Below are positions 16,372 through 24,636 of a stretch of 64,000 bases of DNA, piece by piece (position 1 is the stretch's first letter; the number at the start of each line of letters is the position of its first letter). Under the pieces are notes generated by a model. That model saw nothing but the letters and a program-made list of their open reading frames with translations, was not told the origin of the DNA and did not search any database. The translations under genes were made by a program, and so were the position numbers. This stretch comes from Candidatus Alistipes intestinigallinarum (GTDB taxonomy: Bacteria; Bacteroidota; Bacteroidia; Bacteroidales; Rikenellaceae). Where the stretch lies: the NCBI GenBank assembly GCA_019115745.1, contig DXDA01000068.1:62001-126000 (forward strand), read 5' to 3'.

Positions 16372-18924
16372 ATGACCAAATATTCCATACTTTTCCCGTT
16401 GTTGCTGCTTCTGAATTTCGGGGTCTTGAATGGGCAGGAATCCGCCGCATCGGGTCTGCTCTTCGCTTCGAAGACCGAATCGATCACCCAACGGACCTCG
16501 CTGGAGCTCTTCGACCGGCATCCCTGTAAACTCCGCAACAACTTTTCCCTCAGTTTCGAAATATCCATTCGTGACACGAAACGTTTCGGCTATATCCTGC
16601 GTTTGATTGACGAGGAGAAGGAGCGGGCCAGCCTTGTGTTCGTCAATTTTCGGGAGGGGAACAATTACTACATCGATTTCAATACGACCCAAACAAAACA
16701 CAACCTGCCCATGCCGGTCCATCCCGATATTGCCGGTACGGGCAAATGGATTCCGATCCGGATGGATTTCGATCTGGTCAACGATCTGGTCCGGCTCCAG
16801 ATTCATGATGCGTCATACGAATGTCGCCGGATCGGGCTCAAGAATCCGAGTCGTCTGCGTCTGATTTTCGGGTGTCATGGTATCAATCTGGATGTTCCGG
16901 CCATGGCGCTGCGCAATATCCGGATCACGGAAAAAGGAAAAATCCGCCAGATCATTCCGTTGGATGAATCGTCGGGACACGTCGTCCATAACTCGAAAGG
17001 ACAGGAGGTAGGGCACGTCAAAAATCCGACGTGGCTCATTTCCGAACATTTCAATTGGAATCAGGTCGCCGATTTCGAGACCCAACTGACCTCCGGCATC
17101 GCCTACAATCCCTTTTCCAACGAAGCCTACATCATCGGCAACGACTCGCTTCTGATCTTCCAGACGGATACCCGAAACATCATTTCAACGCCCATTGAGC
17201 ATGTCCCCATGCTCATCGACGAGGCCATCTACAATCTGAAGACCAATCAGACTTATCTCTACAACCTCGACAATCCGGACACACTCAGCCCCTCGGTGGT
17301 TCTGCTGAACATGGAGACCTTGAAAATCGATCAGGAGGGATTTCCGCCGGTCATCAGAAACCGCCTGCACCATCATAACGCCTTTTTCGAACCGGAATAC
17401 GATACGCTGTTTCTTTTCGGCGGTTACGGGAACTTCTCATACTCCAACAAACTGTTCGGCTATGAATCCGTTTCCGACCGTTGGCGGGAAATTCCCTTTT
17501 CGAAGGGGGGGGGTCAAGCCTGTCCTCGTTTTTTTGCCGCAAGCGGCGAAGGGCGGAGTGATTATGAGATTCTGATTTTCGGCGGTTTCGGCAATGAATC
17601 CGGCCGTCAGGAGTTGGGCGGGAAAAACCTTTATGACCTTATATCTCTTGATCTGCAGACAAAAGAGGTTCGGAAACTATGGGAAATCCCGGCCGATTCC
17701 CTGTATGTTCCGGCGACCAACCTTATTCTGAGCCGGGATAAAAAAAGTTTCTATACGCTGGTTTATCCTCATCATTTGGCTTCGTCCCGGCTTGTTCTAT
17801 GCCGTTACGACCTGGAAACAGGGCACTCGGAGGTCGTCAGCAGCAGCATTCCCATCCTCTCCGAAGAGATCATCACCAAGGTTTTTCTGTTTCACAATGC
17901 CGCAATGAATGAGTTGGTGACGGTCATTCGGGAGTATAAGGATAAGAAACGGGCCAACATTCGGATCTATACCCTCAACATGCCGGCGGTTTCAGCTCAT
18001 GAATTGTCTGCCAAGAACTATTCCGTGCGATCGTTTCCGTTTCAGACGATCGCTCTTTTGGTGACGGCACTCATTCTGGGAATTCTGCTCTATTTGTACT
18101 GGCGATTCAAAACCGGCAGTCGGAAGAGTCCAAGTTCCGCCATGCATCCTACCGCCAAGGAGCGGATTCAGACCAAAAATGCGATTTACGTATTGGGCGA
18201 TTTTCTTTCATTCGACAATCGGGGCAGCGAAAACACCTATCGTTTCAGTGCCAAACTCCAGATGTTGTTTTCGCTGGTTTTGCTGCACAGCAAAAGGGAA
18301 GACGTCGGGATTTCGACCAAACTGCTGTCGATGACCTTGTGGCCGGACAAGGAGATGGGAGAGACCAAAAATATCCGGGGCGTGACGATCAACCATCTGC
18401 GAAAGATTCTCGAAGACATCGATGGCATTGAGTTGACCTACGACAATTCGAAATGGAAGTTTTCTTTTGGAGACGCTTTTTACTGCGATTACATTCATTG
18501 CATGAATCTGTGCCAAGAACTTCTTCAGTCGGAGGATTTGAAGCCTTATGCGACGTCGCAGGACAAAGAATTGGAATCCAGGATGGATGCTCTGCTCAAG
18601 ATATTGAACCGGGGGCCGCTTCTTCCGTTGATGACGGAGCCGTGGATCGAGAACAAACGCCGGGACTTCGAAGCTGAGGTTGAAAAAGTCTTTTTGCAGC
18701 AAATTCAACGACAGCAGGCCTTGGGCAATCATGACCGAGTCATGCAACTCATCGAGACCCTGTTCATCATAGATCCGCTCAATGAAGATTTCTTGTCCAT
18801 GGGGGTTTCCACGTTGAAGGTCATGGGACGTTTGGATCGAGCCTTGAAGTTGTATCATGACTTTTGCAATCGCTTCAAGGCGGCCATTGGCGTAGAGTAT
18901 CCGCATACGTTTGAGGCTCTTTAA
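16372..18924 (+). CDS. Membrane-spanning SARP-type transcriptional regulator with LamG-like and kelch-like sensor domains
   Basis: An 850-residue one-component regulator. Visible parts: signal sequence (1-21), a concanavalin/LamG-like beta domain (about 40-200), kelch-like repeats (about 230-540; LFLFGGYGN, LIFGGFGNESG, YESVSDRWREIPF), one membrane helix (about 555-577, IALLVTALILGILLYLYWRF), then on the cytoplasmic side a SARP/OmpR-type winged helix (about 603-700; LWPDKEMGETKNIRGVTINHL) and a helical bacterial transcriptional activator domain (about 705-845). The extracytoplasmic part resembles carbohydrate-binding folds, so the likely job is to sense a glycan and activate the divergent susC operon (inference). 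There is no kinase or receiver domain. A GGGGGGG run near 17506 lies in frame (KGGGQA) and does not break the ORF. Confidence 0.85.
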   Translation: MTKYSILFPLLLLLNFGVLNGQESAASGLLFASKTESITQRTSLELFDRHPCKLRNNFSLSFEISIRDTKRFGYILRLIDEEKERASLVFVNFREGNNYYIDFNTTQTKHNLPMPVHPDIAGTGKWIPIRMDFDLVNDLVRLQIHDASYECRRIGLKNPSRLRLIFGCHGINLDVPAMALRNIRITEKGKIRQIIPLDESSGHVVHNSKGQEVGHVKNPTWLISEHFNWNQVADFETQLTSGIAYNPFSNEAYIIGNDSLLIFQTDTRNIISTPIEHVPMLIDEAIYNLKTNQTYLYNLDNPDTLSPSVVLLNMETLKIDQEGFPPVIRNRLHHHNAFFEPEYDTLFLFGGYGNFSYSNKLFGYESVSDRWREIPFSKGGGQACPRFFAASGEGRSDYEILIFGGFGNESGRQELGGKNLYDLISLDLQTKEVRKLWEIPADSLYVPATNLILSRDKKSFYTLVYPHHLASSRLVLCRYDLETGHSEVVSSSIPILSEEIITKVFLFHNAAMNELVTVIREYKDKKRANIRIYTLNMPAVSAHELSAKNYSVRSFPFQTIALLVTALILGILLYLYWRFKTGSRKSPSSAMHPTAKERIQTKNAIYVLGDFLSFDNRGSENTYRFSAKLQMLFSLVLLHSKREDVGISTKLLSMTLWPDKEMGETKNIRGVTINHLRKILEDIDGIELTYDNSKWKFSFGDAFYCDYIHCMNLCQELLQSEDLKPYATSQDKELESRMDALLKILNRGPLLPLMTEPWIENKRRDFEAEVEKVFLQQIQRQQALGNHDRVMQLIETLFIIDPLNEDFLSMGVSTLKVMGRLDRALKLYHDFCNRFKAAIGVEYPHTFEAL

Positions 18925-19130
18925 GATCCGGTTTATTACAAGATTGTTCTCGGGAGATGTTTTCCGGCCTTTGACAAAAGGTCCGACAGCCTTGCTTTTG
19001 AGTGACTTAGCCTTTGTCGGCTTGCCGAGACCCTCCCAGATGTATTCGTGGTATGGTCAGGATTTGGCGTGTTTTTGGCGGCCCCGAAAAAACAAAACCG
19101 CGTCAAACTTTTGTCTGACGCGGTTTCCGG
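18925..19130. other. Spacer between regulator and tRNA-Leu
   Basis: No gene supported. The only sizeable ORF here (18936-19157, minus) runs into the tRNA and is spurious. The 3' part contains the tRNA terminator. Confidence 0.6.
19095..19126 (-). terminator. Terminator downstream of tRNA-Leu
   Basis: AAACCGCGTCA at 19095-19105 pairs perfectly with 19116-19126 (10-nt loop). On the minus strand it is followed by TTGTTTTTTCGG. It starts 5 nt beyond the tRNA 3' end. Confidence 0.88.
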
Positions 19131-19216
19131 TGCCCAGGACAAGACTCGAACTTGCACGAACGCAATTGTTCACTACCCCCTCAAAGTAGCGTGTCTACCA
19201 ATTTCACCACCTGGGC
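19131..19216 (-). tRNA. tRNA-Leu (anticodon GAG)
   Basis: On the minus strand an 86-nt class II tRNA folds cleanly. The acceptor stem is GCCCAGG/CCTGGGC with discriminator A, and the D arm contains GGTAGAC. The anticodon stem CTACT/GGTAG encloses loop TTGAGGG (anticodon GAG, reading CUC/CUU). The variable arm has a GAAC/GTTC stem, and the T arm is GCAAG-TTCGAGT-CTTGT. The 3' CCA is not encoded. A promoter and a terminator flank it closely. Confidence 0.95.
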
Positions 19217-19260
19217 ATTGCACACCTTCGTGCACCCTCCCGAATTATCTTTCGGGCCTG

Positions 19261-19290
19261 CAAATATAGACACTATTTTACGATTTGCAA
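19261..19290 (-). promoter_or_regulatory. Promoter of tRNA-Leu
   Basis: On the minus strand TTG (19290-19288) is followed after 19 nt by TATATTTG (19268-19261), a full match to the TTG-N19-21-TAnnTTTG promoter. It lies 44 nt upstream of the mature tRNA 5' end. Confidence 0.75.
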
Positions 19291-19387
19291 AATTTTTCCC
19301 CGAAAAACATCCGATTTTCCCCGGATTCGGGTTTTTGGAGCGGAAGAGAGGCCCTTTTCCGAACTCCTCAGGGGCTTTTCACCGAAA

Positions 19388-19420
19388 CGGGGCGTGTCTC
19401 TGTTCCCGAAACACGCCCCG
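19388..19420 (-). terminator. Terminator of the S46 peptidase operon
   Basis: CGGGGCGTGT at 19388-19397 pairs perfectly with 19411-19420 and is followed on the minus strand by TTTCGG. It lies 24 nt after the peptidase stop. An outer AGGGGCT/AGCCCCT pair (19370-19376, 19436-19442) could extend the structure. Confidence 0.6.
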
Positions 19421-19444
19421 ATCCGGGGGAATAGGAGCCCCTTT

Positions 19445-21415
19445 TTATTTGATCCGCATCTCCTTGAGCAGATATCCGGCTCCGCCGATGCGGTCCACCA
19501 CAAACAGTACGTAGCGAATGTCCACGGCGATGTTGCGACAGATCGTGGGGTCGAAGGCGATGTCGCTCATCGTCGAACGCCACGTACGGTCGAAATTGAT
19601 GCCGATCAGTTCGCCGTTGGCATTCAGTACCGGTGATCCGGAGTTCCCGCCCGTGGTGTGGTTCGAGGCCAGGAAGCAGACCGGCACCGTCCGGCGTCCG
19701 TCGATCTCCACACCCCAACGTCCGTACTCCTTCGACGCGTAGAGGTCACGCAGCGACTGCGGAATGTCGTAGTCGTAAATCTCGGGGTTGTCCTTGGCGA
19801 TGATGCCGTCGAGGGTTGTCTGCGGCTTGTGGTACTCGCCGTCGGCATACTCGTAACCGGCGATGGCACCGTAGGCCACGCGCAGCGTCAGGTTGGCATC
19901 GGGATAGTAGGGTTGTTCGGGCCAGGTCCGGCGCAGTTCATGCACATACTCCCGGTAGAGCGTGTTGAGTCGTTTGCTCGTGAGGTTGCGCAGCCGGTCG
20001 GTGCCCAAGAGCCACGTGATGTGGTCGAGCATCCGCTTCGAACCGCTTCGCAACGAGTCGGAGAGGGGCGTTTCGCCGCCGGCCCACACCTCCTCGAAGA
20101 CCTTTTCGGCGAAAGCTTCGGGCGTGCCGTTTTCGGCCACGCCGTCGAGGAACTCCGGAATCTGGTATTGCGCCGGACAGCGCCGGGCATACTCCCCGAA
20201 GAGCCAGCGGAACAGCGAACGCTCGGTCTCCTTGCGAGCCGGGAAGAGGGCTTCGGCACGCTCTTCGGCCGTATATTTTGCAGGGAGGGCACGAAGGGTT
20301 TCGAGCGTGATTTCGCGGGCGAAGTAGGGCGTCGTGATGCGCGCATACTCCGACTTCATTTCGCGCAGGAGCTCCGCACCGCGGGGATTCTCGCGCGCGA
20401 AGGCCTGCTCCTGCTCCTGCTTGGCGGCGACGGTCTTCATCCGGTTCAGCCCCAACACTTCGCCCTGCCATTTTTTCCAGGCATTGGCGATCGAGGCGTG
20501 CTTGGCCGCATAGTGGATGCGCAGCGCGGGGTCGCTCTCCTGGGCGCGGGAGATGATGTCGAGCCGCCCGTTGCGGATGGCGATCTTGGCCGGATCGGAC
20601 TGCGTGGCGATGTAGGCCGCAGCGTCCGAGAGAATGTACTCCTGGGTGTTCCCCGGGAATCCGTAAATCATCGTGAAGTCGCCCTCGCGGAATCCCCGGG
20701 TCGAGATCGTGAAGTGCTTTTTCGGCCGGTAGGGAACGTTGTCGGGCGAATAGGCGGCGGGCTTGTTGTCCTTCGACGCATAGATGCGGAAGATCGAAAA
20801 GTCGCCCGTGTGGCGGGGCCAGATCCAGTTGTCGGTGTCGCCGCCGAACTTGCCGATCGACGAGGGCGGCGCGGCGACCAGACGCACGTCATCGAACTGT
20901 TCGTAGATGAAGAGGAACTGCTGGTCGCCGTAATACATCTGCTCGACGGTGGCCTTGTATCCGGCCCCTTCGGCTTCGGCCTTGCGGATGATCTCCTCGG
21001 GGCTTTCCCCGGCGGCGATGCGGTCGGTGACCTCCTCCATGCGAACCAGGAAGCGGACGTTGAGCCCCTTGTTCGGAAGCTCTTCGGCGCGCGAACGGGC
21101 CCAGAATCCGTGGGTGAGGTAGTCGTGCTCGACGGTCGAGTGGCGCTGGATGGCGTCGTATCCGCAGTGGTGGTTGGTGAGCAGGAGTCCTTCCGCGGAG
21201 ACGAGTTCTCCGGTGCAGCCGCCGTCGAAGAGCACCACGGCATCCTTCATCGAAGCACGGTTGATCGAGTAGATGTCTTCGGCCGTGAGGCGGAAACCTT
21301 TGGCGCGCATGTCGTCGATGCGTTCGGAGATGAGGCTCGGGAGCCACATGCCCTCGTCGGCCGCGGCGGGCCAGAGATAGAGGAGGGCGAAAAGGGTCAG
21401 TAAGGTGTGTTTCAT
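19445..21415 (-). CDS. S46-family dipeptidyl peptidase, DPP11-like
   Basis: A 656-residue secreted serine exopeptidase that releases dipeptides from peptide N-termini in the periplasm. Signal peptide MKHTLLTLFALLYLWPAAA. Catalytic His is in TNHHCGYD (about 83) and Ser592 in TGGNSGSPVLN. The residue 18 positions after the Ser is Arg (GINFDR), the position that in Porphyromonas gingivalis DPP11 holds the Arg giving Asp/Glu preference. I therefore expect acidic P1 specificity. It is about 60 residues shorter than typical DPP7/DPP11 (about 710-720). The ATG at 21415 overlaps the maf stop as ATGA; the ORF-track start at 21520 would lie inside maf. Confidence 0.93.
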   Translation of the reverse strand: MKHTLLTLFALLYLWPAAADEGMWLPSLISERIDDMRAKGFRLTAEDIYSINRASMKDAVVLFDGGCTGELVSAEGLLLTNHHCGYDAIQRHSTVEHDYLTHGFWARSRAEELPNKGLNVRFLVRMEEVTDRIAAGESPEEIIRKAEAEGAGYKATVEQMYYGDQQFLFIYEQFDDVRLVAAPPSSIGKFGGDTDNWIWPRHTGDFSIFRIYASKDNKPAAYSPDNVPYRPKKHFTISTRGFREGDFTMIYGFPGNTQEYILSDAAAYIATQSDPAKIAIRNGRLDIISRAQESDPALRIHYAAKHASIANAWKKWQGEVLGLNRMKTVAAKQEQEQAFARENPRGAELLREMKSEYARITTPYFAREITLETLRALPAKYTAEERAEALFPARKETERSLFRWLFGEYARRCPAQYQIPEFLDGVAENGTPEAFAEKVFEEVWAGGETPLSDSLRSGSKRMLDHITWLLGTDRLRNLTSKRLNTLYREYVHELRRTWPEQPYYPDANLTLRVAYGAIAGYEYADGEYHKPQTTLDGIIAKDNPEIYDYDIPQSLRDLYASKEYGRWGVEIDGRRTVPVCFLASNHTTGGNSGSPVLNANGELIGINFDRTWRSTMSDIAFDPTICRNIAVDIRYVLFVVDRIGGAGYLLKEMRIK

Positions 21416-22008
21416 CGATCGAGAAATTGATTCAGTTCGGTGTATACTTTCTGAATGGGGAGTCCCATGACGTTGTAGAAGGAGCCTTCGATGCGCTGGA
21501 TGGCGGCGTATCCGATCCACTCCTGAATGCCGTACGACCCGGCCTTGTCGAAGGGCCGGAACGTGTCGACGTAGTATTGGATCTCGTCGTCGTCGAGGAC
21601 CCGGAACCAGACGTTCGTCCGGGCATCGAAGGAGTGCATCCGTTCAGCGGTCCGGAAGGTGACGCCGGAGACGACCGTATGTCGACGCCCGGAGAGCCGG
21701 AAGAGCATCTCGACGGCATCCTCCCGGTCGCGGGGTTTCCCGAGGACCTCGCCGTTGAGCACCACCACGGTGTCGGCCGTCAGCAGAATGTCGTTCGGGG
21801 CGAGCGCCCCGGGATAGACCTTGCTTTTGAGTTGCGAGAGGTAGACGGGAACCTCTTCAGCGGCCATGTCCGCGGGATAGAGCTCTTCGCAGTCGTATTT
21901 GGGGGCCAGTTCGTAGGGAAGCCCGCATCCGGCGATAAGCTCCCGGCGGCGGGGCGACTGTGAGGCCAGGAGCAGCCGGTAGGCTTTCAGTTTTTCGTGC
22001 AGCAGCAT
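21412..22008 (-). CDS. maf: Maf-family nucleoside triphosphate pyrophosphatase
   Basis: A 198-residue cytoplasmic house-cleaning enzyme that hydrolyses non-canonical or selected nucleoside triphosphates (dTTP/UTP type) to monophosphate and pyrophosphate. The signature LASQSPRRRELI is near the N-terminus, followed by ADTVVVLNGEVLGKP and the basic LSGRRHTVVSGV segment. Part of a tight leftward operon: FAH-family gene upstream (12-nt gap), S46 peptidase downstream (ATGA overlap). Confidence 0.94.
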   Translation of the reverse strand: MLLHEKLKAYRLLLASQSPRRRELIAGCGLPYELAPKYDCEELYPADMAAEEVPVYLSQLKSKVYPGALAPNDILLTADTVVVLNGEVLGKPRDREDAVEMLFRLSGRRHTVVSGVTFRTAERMHSFDARTNVWFRVLDDDEIQYYVDTFRPFDKAGSYGIQEWIGYAAIQRIEGSFYNVMGLPIQKVYTELNQFLDR

Positions 22009-22020
22009 GGTGTGTCGTGT

Positions 22021-22653
22021 TTAACGGATGTCGAAGTTGAGCAGTTCGTGCCCTTCGAGCGTGGCCCGGAGGTTGTCGCCGGGGCGGACAGGCCCGACGC
22101 CGGCCGGGGTTCCGGTGAAGAGCAGGTCGCCCATGCGGAGGGTGACGTATTGCGAGACGGCGGCGATCAGGCGGTCGACGTCGAAGATCATCTCGGCCGA
22201 ATGGCCCGTCTGACGGCGCTCGCCGTTGATGTCGAGGGCGAAACGGAGGTTGCGGATGTCCCCGCCCAACTCGGCCAGGGGAAGGAACTGCGGCGAGAGG
22301 GCCGCCGAGTGGTCGAAGGCCTTCGCACGCTCCCAGGGGAGCCCTTCGGCAATGGCCTGCCGCTGGAGGTCGCGGGCCGTGAAGTCGATCCCGAGCCCCA
22401 CCTCGTCGTAGTAACGGTGCGCGAAACGCTCGGAGATGGCCCGCCCGATGCGGTTGATGCGCACGACCAGCTCACACTCGTAATGCACCTCCTGCGAGAA
22501 GTGCGGAATGTAGAAGGGATCGTTGTTGCGCAGCAGCGCCGTATCGGGCTTCATGAACCAGACGGGCTCCGGGCCGCTTTCTGCGAGTCCCGTATCGTGG
22601 TGGAGTTCGGCGGCGTGGGCGCGGTAGTTGCGCCCGATGCAGATGATCTTCAT
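22021..22653 (-). CDS. Fumarylacetoacetate hydrolase-family protein
   Basis: A 210-residue protein of the FAH superfamily, short form, as in acylpyruvase, oxaloacetate decarboxylase or tautomerase relatives. Features: IGRNYRAHAAEL near the N-terminus, FMKPDTALL, the metal-binding acidic cluster around HYECELVVRI, GIDFTARDLQ, and GDLLFTGTPAGVGPV. It probably acts on a small 2-oxo acid with a divalent metal. The substrate is unknown. Overlaps the lpxB stop by 4 nt (ATGA). Confidence 0.9.
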   Translation of the reverse strand: MKIICIGRNYRAHAAELHHDTGLAESGPEPVWFMKPDTALLRNNDPFYIPHFSQEVHYECELVVRINRIGRAISERFAHRYYDEVGLGIDFTARDLQRQAIAEGLPWERAKAFDHSAALSPQFLPLAELGGDIRNLRFALDINGERRQTGHSAEMIFDVDRLIAAVSQYVTLRMGDLLFTGTPAGVGPVRPGDNLRATLEGHELLNFDIR

Positions 22654-23786
22654 GACTGGCGGTTTTTAAGCAGTTCGACCATGCGTGCGGCGAAGCGGTC
22701 GCTGGCTCCGGGACCTCCGATGACGGTGCGCAGCTCCTCGAAGTCGGCGAGCATCCGCTGGCGTTTCCCGCCGCCGGGGAGGATGGCGCGCAGTTCGCGT
22801 TCGGCGCGCGTGATGTCGAGATTCGACTGGAGCACCTCGGCGACGGCTTCGCGGCGGAGGTTGAGGTTGACGAGCGAGACCCACGGGCATCGCACGACGA
22901 GCGGCATTCCGTGGTATTCGATCGGAGCCATGCGGTATACGACCACCTCGGGAATCCCCAGCAGGGCGGTTTCGAGCGTGGCGGTTCCCGACGCCACGAC
23001 GGCGGCTTCGGCCGCGGCGAGGGTTTCGTAGGTCTGGTTGCAGACGTAGCGGATCGGGCTTCCGGCGATGTGCTCCTCGTAGAGCGCGGGGTCGAGCCAG
23101 GGCACGCCGGCCACGACGAACTGATGCCCGGGGAAGCGCTCCGCGAGCCGAGCCATGAGGGGCAAGTTCTTGCGGATCTCCGAGCGGCGGCTGCCGGCCA
23201 GCAGGGCGATGACCGGACGGCTGTCGAGCCCGTTCCGGCTTCGGAACTCCTCCGGCGTGGGGAGCGTACCCCGCCGGGCTTCGAGGGCATCGACCAGCGG
23301 ATTCCCCTCGAAAACGGGTTCGATCCCGTGCTTCGGGAAGTAGTCGCACTCGAAGGGGAAGATGACGAAGAGCCGGTCGACATAACGCTGAATGCCCTTC
23401 ACGCGGCCTTCGCGCGAGGCCCAGACCTTCGGGGCGATATAATAGAAGGTGCGCAGGCCGCGTTCGTGGGCCCAGCGGGCAATCTTCATGTTGAATCCGG
23501 GGTAGTCGATGAGGATGACGACATCGGGGTCGAATGCCGCAATGTCGTCCTGACACTCGCGCATCTGGCGTCGGATGGTGCCCAGGTTGCGGAGGACCTG
23601 CACGACGCCGAAGAACGACGTCTCGCGGTAATGTTTTCGCAAATTGGTTTTGCCGCCTGCGTCGGCCATCAGGTCTCCGCCCCAGAAGCGGAACTCCGCC
23701 TCGGGGTCGGCCTTTCGGAGACCGCGGATGAGGTTTGCGCCATGGAGGTCGCCCGAAGGCTCTCCGGCAATAAGGTAGTATTTCAT
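22650..23786 (-). CDS. lpxB: Lipid-A-disaccharide synthase
   Basis: A 378-residue GT19 glycosyltransferase that joins UDP-2,3-diacylglucosamine and lipid X to form the lipid A disaccharide on the cytoplasmic face of the inner membrane. N-terminal IAGEPSGDLHGANL, then FWGGDLMADAGG, IDYPGFNMKIA, APKVWASREGR, LLAGSRRSEI and the donor-site segment VASGTATLETALLG are all present. Shows that the host makes lipid A. A 172-nt purine-rich spacer separates it from trmD upstream. Confidence 0.97.
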   Translation of the reverse strand: MKYYLIAGEPSGDLHGANLIRGLRKADPEAEFRFWGGDLMADAGGKTNLRKHYRETSFFGVVQVLRNLGTIRRQMRECQDDIAAFDPDVVILIDYPGFNMKIARWAHERGLRTFYYIAPKVWASREGRVKGIQRYVDRLFVIFPFECDYFPKHGIEPVFEGNPLVDALEARRGTLPTPEEFRSRNGLDSRPVIALLAGSRRSEIRKNLPLMARLAERFPGHQFVVAGVPWLDPALYEEHIAGSPIRYVCNQTYETLAAAEAAVVASGTATLETALLGIPEVVVYRMAPIEYHGMPLVVRCPWVSLVNLNLRREAVAEVLQSNLDITRAERELRAILPGGGKRQRMLADFEELRTVIGGPGASDRFAARMVELLKNRQS

Positions 23787-23958
23787 GATATCCGTAACTT
23801 TTTGGGGGAAGGGCGGTTCCCGGAATACGCTTTCCCGGTTTTTTTTCGGCTCTCCCCGGTCTTTTTCGCTCCTTTTGCGGTTCTTCCTGGCTCTCCCTCG
23901 TTCTCCCTGATTTTCCCCGGTTCTTCTCCGGATTCCTTTTGACCCTTTGCCCCGCCTT
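23787..23958 (-). other. Purine-rich spacer between trmD and lpxB
   Basis: On the coding (minus) strand this spacer is almost continuous A/G with degenerate GGGAGAA/GGGGAAA-type words. No TAnnTTTG box or clean hairpin is seen, so trmD and lpxB may still be co-transcribed. The 96-aa Lys/Gly/Glu ORF through it is not credible as a protein. Confidence 0.5.
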
Positions 23959-24636
23959 CTATTTTTCGAGCAGATCGGGGCGCAGACGTCGGGTGCGCTC
24001 GAAGGCCTGCTCGTCCTGCCACTTCTCGATCTCGGCGAAGTTGCCCGACAGCAGCACGTCGGGAACCCGCCACCCGCGGAACTCCGCTGGACGGGTGTAG
24101 ACCGGCGGTGCGAGCAGATTGTCCTGGAAGGAGTCCGTCAGCGCCGAGGCCTCGTCACCGATCGCCCCGGGGATGAGCCGCACGACCGAATCGGCGATGA
24201 TGCAGGCAGCCAGTTCGCCTCCCGTGAGGACGTAGTCGCCGATCGAGATCTCGCGCGTAATGAGATGCTCGCGGATGCGGTGGTCGATGCCCTTGTAGTG
24301 TCCGCAGAGGATGATGATGTTTTCGAGCGTCGAGAGCCGGTTGGCTTCGTGCTGGTCGTAGCGCACGCCGTCGGGCGAGGTGTAGATGATCTCGTCGTAG
24401 GAGCGTTCGCTCTGGAGCTTTTCGACGAGCTCGAAGACCGGTTCGCACTTCATAACCATGCCGGCCTCGCCGCCGAACGGATAGTCGTCGGTGGTCTTGC
24501 GGCGGTCGTGCGCATAGTCGTGGAGATTATGGATGACAATTTCAACAAAACCCTTCTCCTGGGCGCGCCGGAGGATCGACTCGTTCAGGGGCGAGGTCAT
24601 CAGTTCGGGAACCGAGGATATGATGTCAATGCGCAT
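23959..24636 (-). CDS. trmD: tRNA (guanine-N1)-methyltransferase
   Basis: A 225-residue SPOUT methyltransferase making m1G37 in tRNAs, which prevents +1 frameshifting. Signatures: [12 protein letters not shown] start, [12 protein letters not shown], the knot region [51 protein letters not shown]. Uses S-adenosylmethionine. Its start overlaps the end of the FkbM-family gene by 11 nt. Confidence 0.97.
   Translation of the reverse strand: MRIDIISSVPELMTSPLNESILRRAQEKGFVEIVIHNLHDYAHDRRKTTDDYPFGGEAGMVMKCEPVFELVEKLQSERSYDEIIYTSPDGVRYDQHEANRLSTLENIIILCGHYKGIDHRIREHLITREISIGDYVLTGGELAACIIADSVVRLIPGAIGDEASALTDSFQDNLLAPPVYTRPAEFRGWRVPDVLLSGNFAEIEKWQDEQAFERTRRLRPDLLEK

Noticed and set aside
17505-17513. 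G-run in the SARP-type regulator as a frameshift
   Set aside because: The frame stays open through the run (KGGGQA) and both flanks show family-like sequence.
18936-19157. 73-aa minus-strand ORF beginning MQVRVLSWAPE
   Set aside because: It begins inside the tRNA-Leu T arm and runs through the tRNA terminator; this peptide start is a known artefact of reading through tRNA genes.
4133-19216. Integrative island with tRNA attachment sites
   Set aside because: No integrase, and no second copy of the tRNA-Leu 3' end was seen near 4.1-4.4 kb. Acquisition remains possible, but tRNA-targeted integration is not supported.
19658-21403. 581-aa plus-strand ORF antisense to the S46 peptidase
   Set aside because: Shadow frame; the S46 catalytic motifs are on the minus strand.
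23783-24073. 96-aa minus ORF rich in Lys, Gly and Glu between trmD and lpxB
   Set aside because: Translation of a polypurine spacer that also runs into trmD in another frame.
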